64,000 nucleotides of DNA, taken from Oikopleura dioica (taxonomy: Eukaryota; Chordata; Appendicularia; Copelata; Oikopleuridae). The stretch covers positions 5,588,501-5,652,500 of the forward strand of contig OU015568.1 in NCBI GenBank assembly GCA_907165135.1, written 5' to 3'. Position 1 is the stretch's first letter; each line of letters opens with the position of its first letter. Below, in pieces: positions 41,757-52,474 of the stretch. A program made the translations under genes and the position numbers. The notes under the pieces are model-generated. The model was given only the letters and a program-made list of their open reading frames with translations, did not search any database and was not told the origin of the DNA.

Positions 41757-41868
41757 ACACGTGTAGAAAACCTGACTCAGGATTTGTTTCAAGAGAAAAC
41801 CCTTACGCAGCTTTTTCTCAAACCTTTAAAGAATCCTGACTCAGGTTTTCTACACAGGTTATTGAGCC
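41757..41868. mobile_element. CCTGAGTCAGG-family MITE
   Basis: GTGTAGAAAACCTGACTCAG at the left, CCTGACTCAGGTTTTCTACA with CAGGTTATTGAGCC at the right. It lies between hairpin copies 3 and 4. Confidence 0.7.
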
Positions 41869-41904
41869 GAGAAGTTGGAAAACTTTTGCTTTCCGCGTCT
41901 GGGA

Positions 41905-41978
41905 ATTTAACCCCCTAGCGTATGCAGAAAAACTTTTGTATATGATAGTTTGTTTTTCATGCGCTAGGGGGTTAAATA
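41905..41978. repeat. TTTAACCCCCTAGCG hairpin, copy 4
   Basis: ATTTAACCCCCTAGCGTATG with CATGCGCTAGGGGGTTAAAT. Confidence 0.78.
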
Positions 41979-41999
41979 TTGTGGGTTTCTTCAAATATA

Positions 42000-43215
42000 A
42001 GTCCAGACTTTTGTTTAAAAAAAAAATAATACAAAATTATCCACACCGGTTATTTTCCTTTTAATCCTTATCTAAATGCAACATGCTAATCAAATTAAAG
42101 CGCCTGAAAGAATAAAGCCGTCTGGAGAATTGAACAAGATGGCTTTTACCGCGAAAGCGATAAAATTCACGACTCATGTTCAGTTTCCTCGACGAAGATA
42201 AAAAAAAAAAGAAATCGGAAATTGGCGTTCTAATAATTTTCCCGTTTCTATCGGGTTATATAATAATATTTTCAAAAAACGCATTGAAATAGGAACCTTC
42301 CATTTTTCGCCTGATCCATTTTCGCGCTCTCTAATGAGTTGATGGAGAGCTGGGAAAGCGGCTTTACGGAAAAATAATGTGACGGGTCAGTGTTGAATTT
42401 CAGCATCGTTGATATTCAACGCCTAATTATTCACCGAATTAAAAAAACGAAGGTCGCCAGAGCTTCTGACTCTGGCGAAAAGGGCAGCAAACGAATTTTC
42501 CGGAAAAGGGTTATTGTTTTATTTTTCAATTTGAATATGAGTTCATTAAAAGTTGATAAAAAAATGAATATCAGAGATATAGGTCTGATTTCTCTTAAAA
42601 TTAAAAACCCAAAGAAAAAATTAATCAAAAAACTAGATGTTTCATTTGTTTTTCTCTGAGTTACGGTTTTTGAAACTGATTATTCTCGAATATCTAAAAA
42701 AATTGAGCCGTTTTTCTTGGGAATATAATAAACGAAAAAAATACTTTTTAATCTATTTTGAGCATTTTATATAAATTGAAAAAAAAAATTAATTATAATT
42801 ATTGATTTAAGTTTAATTAACTTTTTAAACATGAAATTTTACAATTCAATGGTTATAAATATAATCAATTCAGTAAAATTCAAATCAATCGCACAAATAT
42901 CTTCAGAGAAAGCCCTCTTCGCTCGATTAACTCGTTAGCGCCACCTTCGCGCAAAGCGCGCGCCGCGGACCGCGCGGTGGTAGAGGCGCTCTTTTCCGCT
43001 TTCGAGAAAAAATTCCAAAAGTCATCAAAACTTCAACTCTTTTCGCCAAACTCACTCGCTTGATTTACTTTTTAATTTTCAAGAAAAAGCTTCCTTATCC
43101 AGCCGATAAAGGTCTTCCATAAAAAATAGAGAGATAAATTGCCGCAAAAGAAGAAAATTGCTCAGGAAGAATTTGATAAAACTCAAAGAAAGAAAACAAA
43201 ATTGAAAAAAAAAAC
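42000..43215. other. AT-rich intergenic stretch
   Basis: No coding region supported. The last 100 nt before 43216 are the putative promoter and 5' UTR of the EGF gene. Confidence 0.35.
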
Positions 43216-46200
43216 ATGATTGCACAAGTGTTGAAAATCCTCTGTTTTGCGGCTCTTTTGGCCAAAACTTCTGCTAGGAGTAAAGGTTCGTTTTCATATC
43301 ATTTTTTCTTGAAAGAATGAATCTTTTTATGTTTTTTTCCTGATTTTTAGCCAAAAATTATGTGTCTGCCTCATTTTTGGCTCGAAAATCAGTGTAAAAA
43401 ACCTGAGTCAGGTTCTGAAGTGCTTAAATGAAAAGCCGCGAAGCGGCTTTTTTTTCAAACAAAGCTGCGGAGCGGCTTCGCAAAATTAGCTCTTTATTTT
43501 AGTTTTTTAGAAGCTTAGAACCTGACTCAGGTTTTCTTCACAGGCAAAAAGAAAAACAGGCTTATTTTTTTTAGAAAATAATTAGTTGAATGAAAGATAA
43601 AAAAAATATCTTAATTAAAAAAAAATCTTTCAAAAACGATTCTGAAATGCAAATTGAGCATATTCTTTTTGCGTGTCACACAAAATTGAGCATTTGCAGC
43701 AATGCGCAGTTGTAAATAGCTATTGTGTTTTTCGCTTTCGAAAAAAACGTGTTTCATTTAGTCGAAAATGTGGAAGGCCTTTGTACGCCAGAAAACGACC
43801 CCGGCTGCGATCACATTTGCGTCATGAATCCTCTTTACGGCGCGCTCTGCAATTGCCATTTCGGATACAAGGTGAGTTGATACAACTCTCATTCTAAAAA
43901 CCTTCATCTTTCTCTTTTAAAAATCCATTAAACCCGATTTTTTTTCGATCAATATTTTCTTAGATTTCGTGTTCTTCTGTTTTGACAGCGTTTTCTCAGT
44001 TCCTTTTAATCAAAACACCTCGTTTTCCAACAAAAGAAAATCAGTTGGAAAGAGTAGTTTTTGCTCTGGAAACATGAATTTCATTCAGCTCTCCTTTTTT
44101 TCCGTGGAAGGGACGTTCAAGCACTTTGGTTCTTTGGCACTTGGCAAGTTAATTTTAATTTTTTGACGGGAGATTTCTTTTTTATTCTTTTTTTTTCAAT
44201 GATTATTCAATTTTGCCGAAGATTTAATAAAAAAATGGAATGGTGTCTTGAACCGACAAAAATTTCGACAACTTTTGCGTGGAAATTTTCAACTAATCAG
44301 AAGCCTGGATTGGCAAACCGGTCAATCAGCAGCCGAGTAGCCGCCCACGCAAAATTTGTCGAAATATTTTTGACTCAAATGCTGTGCGCGCTCATTTGCT
44401 CAGGCGCTCAAATGCTCGGACGCTCTTTTGCACGGACACGAGCGAAAGAGTGTCCAAGCGAATGAGCGTTTGATTTAATTGGTCGACGATGAAAAATGTT
44501 ATACAGGACATAAACCATGATTTAGTGGTGCCAATTCTTAGAGTTTTATCGAAATAAATTCGGAACAATTTCGAAAAACACGAAATCATCGGGAAGAAAT
44601 GAAAATGGACATTATTTTTTTTTTCAATAAGTCATCAAGTGTTATGTAATAATTGTTCAGAATTGTTAAGATGATCACACAATGAGTCATTTTAGCGTAT
44701 ATTTAGAAAATACAGCATTTAGAGTGATAATACGCTGGTGATCACTTTTAATTGTTTATTTTCGGAGAAATATTCTTGTGCTAATTTTCGACCAATTAAA
44801 TCAAACGCTCATTCGCTTTGGACACTCTTTCGCTCGTGTCCGAGCAAAAGAGCGTCCGAGCATTTGAGCGCCTGAGCAAATGAGCGCGCACAGCATTTGA
44901 GTGTGCTCCGTTCAAGGCACCATCCCAAAAAAATTCGTTCAAACTCCCTTAATTTTTTTTCAATTGGAAGTTGAGACCCTTAAATCTATTCTCGTCAGGC
45001 AATAATGAAACAAAAAAAAATTACCGTTATTAAAAATTTTACATCATGCGAATTTGTTTCTAAAAAGGTCATTATTAGCTCTCAAGTAAATTGCGCTGGC
45101 CTTTTCACACGTTAGTCCCTTAATTTCTGTTTTCGCTCCCCCATTTCGCGTTTCGGGTTGCTGCTCTTTGCCAAATAGAGAAGCTGGCATTTGTGGCCGG
45201 GCCCAGAAATTACTCAACACACGCAAAACGACGAATTTGTCGCTTTCTAATTCCGACCCTTGAAGGTTAAGCTGTTCAACATTAATCGACTTTTTTCAAA
45301 CTCGGCAACCAGGAATACTGAACAACGGAATTCATGAAAAAAAAAGGAAATTTTGTAGAAAATTTTATAAAAGAGGAGTATCTCAATGAATTTTTCTGAC
45401 AAAAAGCAATTGAGGATATCAATAACTTTGAATTTTTTTTAAATCGGGATTGTTATAAACTTACATTAAAAAACTAATAAAAATAAAATCTTGCTTTTAA
45501 TAAGGGTGTGACTTTGCTATTTGAGAAAAAAATTTTAATTTTTGATGTGTAGACCCTTAAGTTTTCATAATTTTCTAAAAAGAACGGGTTTGTTTTTCCA
45601 GCGCTGCAGTAAATCCCAATTTGCGACTATAATTTCTCGAAAACGTAAATTTCGAAAAATGACCATAATTTCGTTTAGCTTTATGAAGATAAGAAAACAT
45701 GCGTTCTAACTCGCGAAATCCTCGAAGCTGGAGAGCGTGAGCTCGAAGAAAACTACGCCGTCCCTGTCGCCATTATCTGCCTTGTCGGCGCGCTAGGTAA
45801 AGAAATGTTAAAGAAAAAAGGGGGGCAATTATAACACCCAGCCTCGTGTTGCTCGAAAAGATAAAAGAGACTCTCCTGACAAGTCTGGGGGGAAATATGG
45901 ATAGATAGATGTAATTATACACTGATAAGAAAAGACCCACACGTTTCAATTTTTACAGTTCAGTCGGACTTCTCACTGTAAGAAATTTGATGAAAATTTA
46001 TTGAGAAGTTAAAATAACCAATCAAAATGAGTATTTTTTGTTCAAGATTGCCGACTCGGAGTCGAAAAAAAAAATATCGACAAATTTCGCTTGGAAATTT
46101 TCAGCCAATCAAAAGCCTTCATTCGGCTAACCGGCCAATCAGCAGCCGAGTAGCCGCCCACGCAAGATTTTTTCGAAATTTTTGTCGATTTCTGATTGGT

Positions 46201-46649
46201 CAAGCGCTTCTTATTGATTTTTTTTTGAGCGAAAGTGATGATTTTTGTCACTCTCTTGTCTCTATTTCTATTTTTATCACTTTTCGAATACAACTAGAAA
46301 TTCTGTAAAACAAATTTTGTCAACAAAAAGTAAACCCCGGTCTAATCACGATTGTCAAAAAAGGGTTCTTGTAACTCTTTGCCTTTCTGGGAAATAACGT
46401 GGGGAGGAGCCATAACAATCTTATCGCCTCGACTTGGATGCTTCGTTTTTTACTGATAAGCGCAAATTTTCTTTGTACTTGAGTACTATTAAAAAATCCC
46501 GATAACAGTCATTTGCCTTTTTGATTATGTAATAAACGTCGATTTAATTTCTGTTTTCAGTGATTTTCATCATGTCGGCAGTCACGTGGTATTGCGTCAC
46601 TAGAACTCCTGAAAGCTATCCTGCCTCGGTAATCGTATCGAATTATTAA
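43216..46649 (+). CDS. EGF-domain single-pass membrane protein
   Basis: Exons 43216-43285, 43762-43871, 45679-45796 and 46561-46649 with matching phases give 128 residues. Signal peptide MIAQVLKILCFAALLAKTSA. One EGF-like domain with six cysteines spread over exons 2-3 (GLCTPENDPGCDHICVMNP, ALCNCHFGYK, KKTC), closest in pattern to LDL-receptor-type EGF modules. A short stalk (EILEAGERELEENYA) and a transmembrane segment (VPVAIICLVGALVIFIMSAV) lead to a tail of about 20 residues ending VSNY. The layout is that of a small membrane-tethered EGF ligand, but ligand activity is inference. Intron 2 is 1.8 kb because of nested MITEs. Confidence 0.78.
43388..43548. mobile_element. CCTGAGTCAGG-family MITE in EGF gene intron 1
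   Basis: GTGTAAAAAACCTGAGTCAG and CCTGACTCAGGTTTTCTTCA with AAAAGCCGCGAAGCGGCTTT hairpins inside. Confidence 0.78.
44237..44929. mobile_element. GAACCGACAAA fold-back MITE split by a nested element
   Basis: Left part 44237-44372 (TGGTGTCTTGAACCGACAAA, then ACTAATCAGAAGCCTGGA and GTCAATCAGCAGCCGAG). Right tip 44903-44929 (CTCCGTTCAAGGCACCATCC). The nested element occupies 44373-44902. Confidence 0.75.
44373..44902. mobile_element. Nested element with about 115-bp terminal inverted repeats
   Basis: Left end ACTCAAATGCTGTGCGCGCT, right end AGCGCGCACAGCATTTGAGT. The complementarity continues for over 100 bp (GGACACGAGCGAAAGAGTGT, AAGCGAATGAGCGTTTGATT). AT-rich centre of about 300 bp, no coding capacity. 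Target duplication not evident. Confidence 0.82.
46055..46195. mobile_element. GAACCGACAAA-type fold-back MITE in EGF gene intron 3
   Basis: ATATCGACAAATTTCGCTTGG, CAGCCAATCAAAAGCCTTC, CCGGCCAATCAGCAGCCGAG and GATTTTTTCGAAATTTTTGT. Confidence 0.7.
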
Positions 46650-46879
46650 GGAGCTCCTTTACCTAAAACAACTTGCAATTGCCCATAAATATTATTCCCG
46701 AAACTAAAATTTAAAATCACTTTCATTAAAAAAAAATTATCGATTACGTAAAAAATTGCACATTTAATTAAAAAAACTCAGTTTTGAGTCAAAAAACTTG
46801 AGTTACCAATAAATCAGCTTTCGACTCAAAATCTAATTTTTCGACTCAAAAAATTATTTTTTAGTCAAAAATGAGGAAA

Positions 46880-47010
46880 AATCGGCTCGAGCCGACAAAG
46901 AAAATGCGAAAAATTTTTAGCCAATCAGAAAGCTGGCTTTGGCCTTTAGGCCAATCAGCAGCTTCAAATAGCGCCAACGCAAATTTTGTCGCTATTTTTT
47001 GTCGACGCGA
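46880..47010. mobile_element. Divergent GAACCGACAAA-type MITE
   Basis: CTCGAGCCGACAAAGAAAAT, TAGCCAATCAGAAAGCTGG, GGCCAATCAGCAGCTTC, CAAATTTTGTCGCTATTTTT. Confidence 0.6.
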
Positions 47011-47313
47011 CCTTCCTCGGAAAAAATCGCCATTTTTGTAAATAAACTAAAATCAATATGAAATGAGCATATTTCAAAAATTCTCATTTCAAATTTCCAA
47101 ATTTAAAATTTCCGAATTTTCAAAAAAGCCGTTTCAAAAAAGGGCCGTAAAGGAGATCAAGAAATGACGAAAGCAAAAACCACCGCGAAAAAACACGTGA
47201 CAAAATCAAGAAAAAAAAAGACAACGACAGAGGCTGTACAAATGAAGATTCCAATTTATTCTGTCAATAAACAAAAACTTCTAACTTTCAAAAACGTCTC
47301 TTTTTCGCAGAAG

Positions 47314-47462
47314 GTGTGTGGAACCGACAAAAAATTTTGAAAAATTTTCCGTGGTAATTTTCAACCAATCAGTAGCCTGGATTCGGAAAACCGGCCAATC
47401 AGCAGCCGAGTAGCCACCCACGGAAAATTTGTCGAAATTTTTAGTCGGTTCCAGACACCTTC
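47314..47462. mobile_element. GAACCGACAAA fold-back MITE
   Basis: GGTGTGTGGAACCGACAAAA and TTTTTAGTCGGTTCCAGACA, with AACCAATCAGTAGCCTGG and GGCCAATCAGCAGCCGAGTA. Confidence 0.8.
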
Positions 47463-47465
47463 CTT

Positions 47466-47585
47466 TTTGATTGGTCGGTACTACCGACTCGGCAAAATAC
47501 AGCAATCTTATTGGTTTAGATCTTTTTTGGATTACCAATTAGATTGCTGTATTTGGCCTACCGGCCAATCAAAACCATGATCCAT
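47466..47585. mobile_element. CCAAT-box MITE, head-to-head pair
   Basis: TGATTGGTCGGTACTACCG, CAATCTTATTGGTTTAGATC, then ATTACCAATTAGATTGCTG and CCGGCCAATCAAAACC; the two halves are inverted. Confidence 0.65.
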
Positions 47586-48729
47586 AAAATCACTTTAATG
47601 AATTCGTTTCACCCAATGAAAACCCTATTATACCTATAATTATTTAAATTTAGATTTTTGAGCGAAAACTTATAGAAAAAAATTCCCTGAGAAAAACCAC
47701 TTGATCGTCCAAATCATTTTAAGCAACTGGAAATAGATTCAAATCTTTCTAATTTCGTCAAATATCTCGCGATCACATGGCGCTCAAGCTGCCACAAGTA
47801 GCGGTACTGGCTCCGCTAAACGAGTGCTCTAACAAGGCTTATGCGCTGTTTTCGCGGTTTTTGAAAAAATAAAAAAGACCGAAACTGTGTTTTTAGACAG
47901 TTGAAGGGTAAATAAAAAGAGCTTGGGCGGTTTACTTTGGTTGTTGTCCGAAAATCAAAGAAAAAGAAACAGGTCGAGAGAGGGTTAAATTCATTTGTTC
48001 TCTTTTCGACAAATTCAATCTTAAGGGTGTCACAGTATAAATTTTTAAAGAGAGTGAGAGCTCAAAAGAAACCATCTTACCGATGATTTTTGATGATTGC
48101 CCCGAAAACAAAAGCCCGAATAAGCGACACCAAGCGAGCAGTTTTCATTTTCCTTCTTGCCTGGAGGACCCCTCTTGCTGGAAAAATTTAAAATAAAAAG
48201 AAGAGTAATCTTTTTCGAAGAATTTTTCAATTTACAAACTGTAACTGATTTCACTGGATTTATTCAAAGAAAAAAAATCATGTGAGACTTCAGAGGACCC
48301 CGGAGGACCTCACCTGATGGAAGATCTTGAAAACAAGAAGAAACCTAGCAGAATTTTTTTATGAGAAAAAAAAATATTTCTCAAAATCGAAAGTCAATTC
48401 CCAGTCAAAAAATCGTGGAGTGGAATTTAATCCCATAGGCTGGCGCGTCTTAAGCCGCCGAAATTACAATTTGGAAATCGTAATTACACCGCCCTGCAAA
48501 AATGTTTTTCCATGACGCGGTTGGCCAGTTCCTAACGAAAATAATCGGCGACGTTTTTCATACTTCGCGGACTCGTGGAAAAAGGTCGCAGCCTTCCGCT
48601 GATTTTCGGCGGTTTTGGAGAGAGCATCGCGGGGATCAAAAACGGATTATCGAGATGACCAGTCAAAATAATTCAAAAATCATAATTTCTGGAAAAAACA
48701 GACTTAACCAACTTATGGAAAAGAATTTT

Positions 48730-48890
48730 TAATGACCAATTTTGCCAACCGGCCAATCAAAACCCTGATCTTTAAAATCACTTTCATAAACCCGAAAATT
48801 TGATTTTATGGGTCATGGTTTTGATTGGCTGGTAGGCGAAATACAGCAATCTTATTGGTTATCCGAAAATGCACTTTTATAAATTGGTTA
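48730..48890. mobile_element. CCAAT-box MITE
   Basis: TTTTATGGGTCATGGTTTTG, TGATTGGCTGGTAGGCGAAA, CAATCTTATTGGTTATCC and AATGCACTT; an adjacent inverted half contains ACCGGCCAATCAAAACCC. Confidence 0.7.
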
Positions 48891-50242
48891 ATTCCACATT
48901 TTCTTCCTTAAAATGTCTGAATACAACCTCCCAAAGAAATCCAATAAGCCGTAGCCGCGAAAAACTTCCAGATCGCCGGAGAAATATGTATGTGGGTAGG
49001 AAAATGCTCGTCGCGATGAAAATTGCTATTTCCAAAACGGTGAGAACTCGCGGCGCGGATGGAACTTCTTTCGGCTTATTTTGTTTACCGCGAGCGAGCT
49101 CGAAAACAAGTAGTAATTTTTTTCCTCAAATTTTTTCTCAAATTTTTCTTGAAAAATGTTAATTTCTTTCAAAAGCAATCAGGAGAGTTATAGCGCTTGT
49201 GAAATTGAAGGAAACTCAATTTTCGAGTTTTGCTTATCGGGTTCCACCACAGTCGTCATCAAAGAAGCTTGTTATTAGGTCGGAATAAGCGATTCTAGGG
49301 CGCGTTCTAAGGAAGCGATTTTCGCTGAAAACATAAATACGACTGCGTCATCAAAGAATACAGATTTTATTCAAAAACAAGGATCGGAGCTTTCAAAAGA
49401 ACTGCTATTTGCGCTGCAATAAAATATTTTTCCTTGAAGTTGACTTTTATTTGATGAAGATGAAAAAATGAAGATTGAAATCAAAATTTGAAAAGTTGTC
49501 GATTACGTGAAACGCTAATCTTGTGAAATCGGCCGCGAAAGTAGCGAGATAATCTTATCTCAAAATTTTAAGCTGTAGCGTTAGAAAAACGTAAGATTTT
49601 GGGCTGCGGATAATTAGGGATTACGGCTTTGTCAGAAAAGAAGGAAGAGAGGAAAAAGTTGTGGAATACTTTCTTTTGGAGAGCTCACTTTTTCGCGCCG
49701 CGCAAAGGCTGAAATTAAGCCCTTTTTGATAAGGTACGAGCTTTATCGCCAGAGTTTTCTAAACGTTCTTCGTTTTTCGAGCTTTTTCTAACTGTCAGTC
49801 AGTCAAAATAACTTCCAGTTCTAAAAACTTACTGTAAAAAGCAAAATTTTTGATAAAAATTATTTTCTAGAATAATTCTAGAATTCTTCGAAAAATAACA
49901 AAATCATTTTAGAATCGAAAATTTACTAAAAAATATTTGAAAACTATATATTTTGTAAATTTTTATTCGTTTTAGTTAATCATAAAATTAAAATCAAACT
50001 AAAATTTTTGCCTTAAAAATTAATAAAAAATAAGCTTTACAACGAATTCATAAGGGCGTCACGAAAAAAAGTGATCTTTGAAAAGCGACTACTTTCAAAA
50101 CGCTCATTGTCCAATTTAAGTCGACAAAATTAAAAATTATCAATTTTAAATGATTATTTTGATAATTAAATTGCTAGTTTGATTTTAAATTTCACATAAG
50201 CGAGCTTTTTATAATACAAAGATAATTTAATAATTTTGAATT

Positions 50243-50855
50243 GGCCGGAAAAAATATAAATTTTTAGCCTTCGAACAGCCATAACTCGCGTGATACTTTA
50301 TGAAATCAAGCGATGAAGATATCAATCGAAAGCTTAGATTCTGAGGATTGGGGCAACGTAAAAATTATTATGTAAAATCGACTTTTCTGATTGGCCGAAA
50401 ATTTGAAATAATTATTTTGCCAGTGAAAATAATTTTTTTTCAAATTTCTTTTTCTTGCCCCATTCGTCAGAAGCTGAGCTTTTCACAGATATTTTAATCA
50501 TATGATTTCATCAATTCTAGCGTGAGATATGTCAGTTCGTAGGAATTTCAAAAAAATGTTCGTGCGCCTCAGGCTATGATAAGAGGTTTTTTTCAGGTGA
50601 TTTCGGGAGCTCGATAAGCCATAAAAACAACCCTATAAATAGGGTAAATCACTAATAAATCGACTTTTTTTTTGGCTTAGTAGGGGGGTCATATAATACA
50701 TGATCCCCAGCTTCTGGGGATTCTAAAAATGTATTATACGCCCACCGTACTTAGCTAGAAAAAAAGCTCAATTATTAGTGATTTCCCCTACCTATAAATG
50801 ATTTCTGTCAAAGACAAAATTTTTGTCAAAATCGAAAATTTATATTTTTTCCGGC
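50243..50855. repeat. 600-bp inverted-repeat element
   Basis: TTGGCCGGAAAAAATATAAA at the left and TTTATATTTTTTCCGGCCA at the right. Inner inverted segments include CACTAATAAATCGAC / TTATTAGTGATTT and a hairpin at GATCCCCAGCTTCTGGGGAT. No coding capacity. Confidence 0.65.
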
Positions 50856-51390
50856 CATTTTTACCAAGCTTGTTATCATTTTTCTATTTCTGATTGATTT
50901 ATAGAAATAACAAATTCTAGAAAACATGAAATTTAAAAATTATCATTATTATTCAGTAAATTTTTTATGGATTTTGCTCAGTCGAAAATGAATTATTCAA
51001 ACTCAAAATAGATTTTTAACGCTAACAATCTTTTAGTTATCCTACTAAAAAGGGGCTTCTAGCGCTAAAATCGCTAAATGAAGAGTGTTTTTGTCGACCT
51101 AGAAGAAGCTTCTTAATTCGATTAAAATAGGCAAAGAACTGGTCAAACAAATTTTTTACAGGAAAGAACATTCAAAAATAAGCGTATTTTGACTTTATAA
51201 AAATAATTTAAATATCAAAAAAATTAATAAAAAAAACTTTAATTCAGCCGAATCAACCTTCCTCATTTTCGTAAAAATTCTTTTCTAGAATCTTCAACCG
51301 ATAAAAGAACTGTAAACAAATTGGCTATAGAAAAATTCGAAATAAATTTATCTTGAATGAGTTTACGGGAAAACTTACAGACGAGACTGG

Positions 51391-51760
51391 TCAGCTCGAT
51401 GGCCGTAATCTCGTGTCTGGTTGAATTTTTATATCAGATTTGAAATATTTCAGCTGCCCGAAAAAAATGTAAATTCCTCTACTCACACATCTAGAATCGT
51501 GACGAGGCGCAAATTCCAGGATTTCAAAGATTTTAATGGGATCACCAAAATCTGTCCAAGCCAGATGGACAGGATTACATACAGTTCTAGCGCTCTGGTT
51601 CAGTTTTTCAACGATCAAAGATGTGTTTTTCAAGCACCATCTTTTTCTTCTCGAATTTCTTGTAGAAGAAAGCGCCCAAAAATGCAAAGAAAGCCGAGTT
51701 GTATTTGTGATCCTCTTATTTCGTGCATCGTGCTAGCGGATTTACTCATGAAAGCGAGAT
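51391..51760. other. Possible decayed coding sequence
   Basis: Both strands have open, protein-like stretches here: plus MGSPKSVQARWTGLHTVLAL, minus KLNQSARTVCNPVHLAWTDF. On the plus strand just downstream, YQIAWAIQKAASPDYAIYIF is followed by a stop and SAQFDKAIEDKAQQF in the same frame. No complete gene structure can be built. Perhaps a pseudogene. Confidence 0.25.
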
Positions 51761-51999
51761 AAAATTACCAGATCGCCTGGGCCATCCAAAAAGCGGCTTC
51801 GCCGGATTACGCAATCTACATCTTTTAGAGTGCCCAGTTTGACAAGGCGATCGAAGATAAAGCGCAGCAGTTTTAGAATTGTTAAGAAGGGCGCGCCCAG
51901 ATTCACGTTTTCAGATTTCTATTCTTGGAATTTTTGAGTCGAAACTTTTTGGAATTGATGATTTGAATTCTGCTTACTTTCACTGTTGCCTGAGTATCT

Positions 52000-52090
52000 G
52001 TGTTCGAAACCTGAGTCAGGGTCTAAAGGATCCTTAAAGAAAACCCGCGTTTTTCCCTGACTCAGGTTATTTACACAGGTTTTCGAGAAA
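52000..52090. mobile_element. Minimal CCTGAGTCAGG MITE
   Basis: GTGTTCGAAACCTGAGTCAG and CCCTGACTCAGGTTATTTAC with ACACAGGTTTTCGAG. Confidence 0.72.
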
Positions 52091-52474
52091 TTACTATTTT
52101 AAACAAACCATTTTCCAATCAAGTATCTCCATCAAGAAAATCCAAATTCTTGCCATCTGGTCCGGTCAAGACCCAAGGAGATCATCTTCCGAGCCGACTT
52201 TAATTATCCGGCATTCTTTGACCCAAGCAGCCGGCCGTATTCGTTAGCCACGTGTTTCCCTCTGACCGAATCTTCGAATTAGAGACAGTCTTCCTCATCG
52301 CAATGACTCAAATCACGTGGATCATCCACCCCGAAGTTGGCAATTTCACAATCTGCTAGATTCTAGCGAGGAAGCAATGAGGAACCACAAATGTCCGTGT
52401 TGAGTCTCTTTTTTTCAACCTGAGTCGCTAAAATTTCGTCAAAAAAAAAGAGCAAAACGAGAAATTGTAACAAA

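Larger units (their letters stand above)
46650..51390. other. Gene-free 4.7-kb repeat region
   Basis: No gene supported. Holds the MITEs at 46.9, 47.3, 47.5 and 48.7 kb and the inverted repeat 50243-50855. Long stretches (49.3-50.2 kb) show nothing recognisable. Confidence 0.4.

Noticed and set aside
48327-49162. Several 60-100-codon frames around 48.3-49.2 kb
   Set aside because: No start context, splice structure or protein-like composition; partly MITE sequence.
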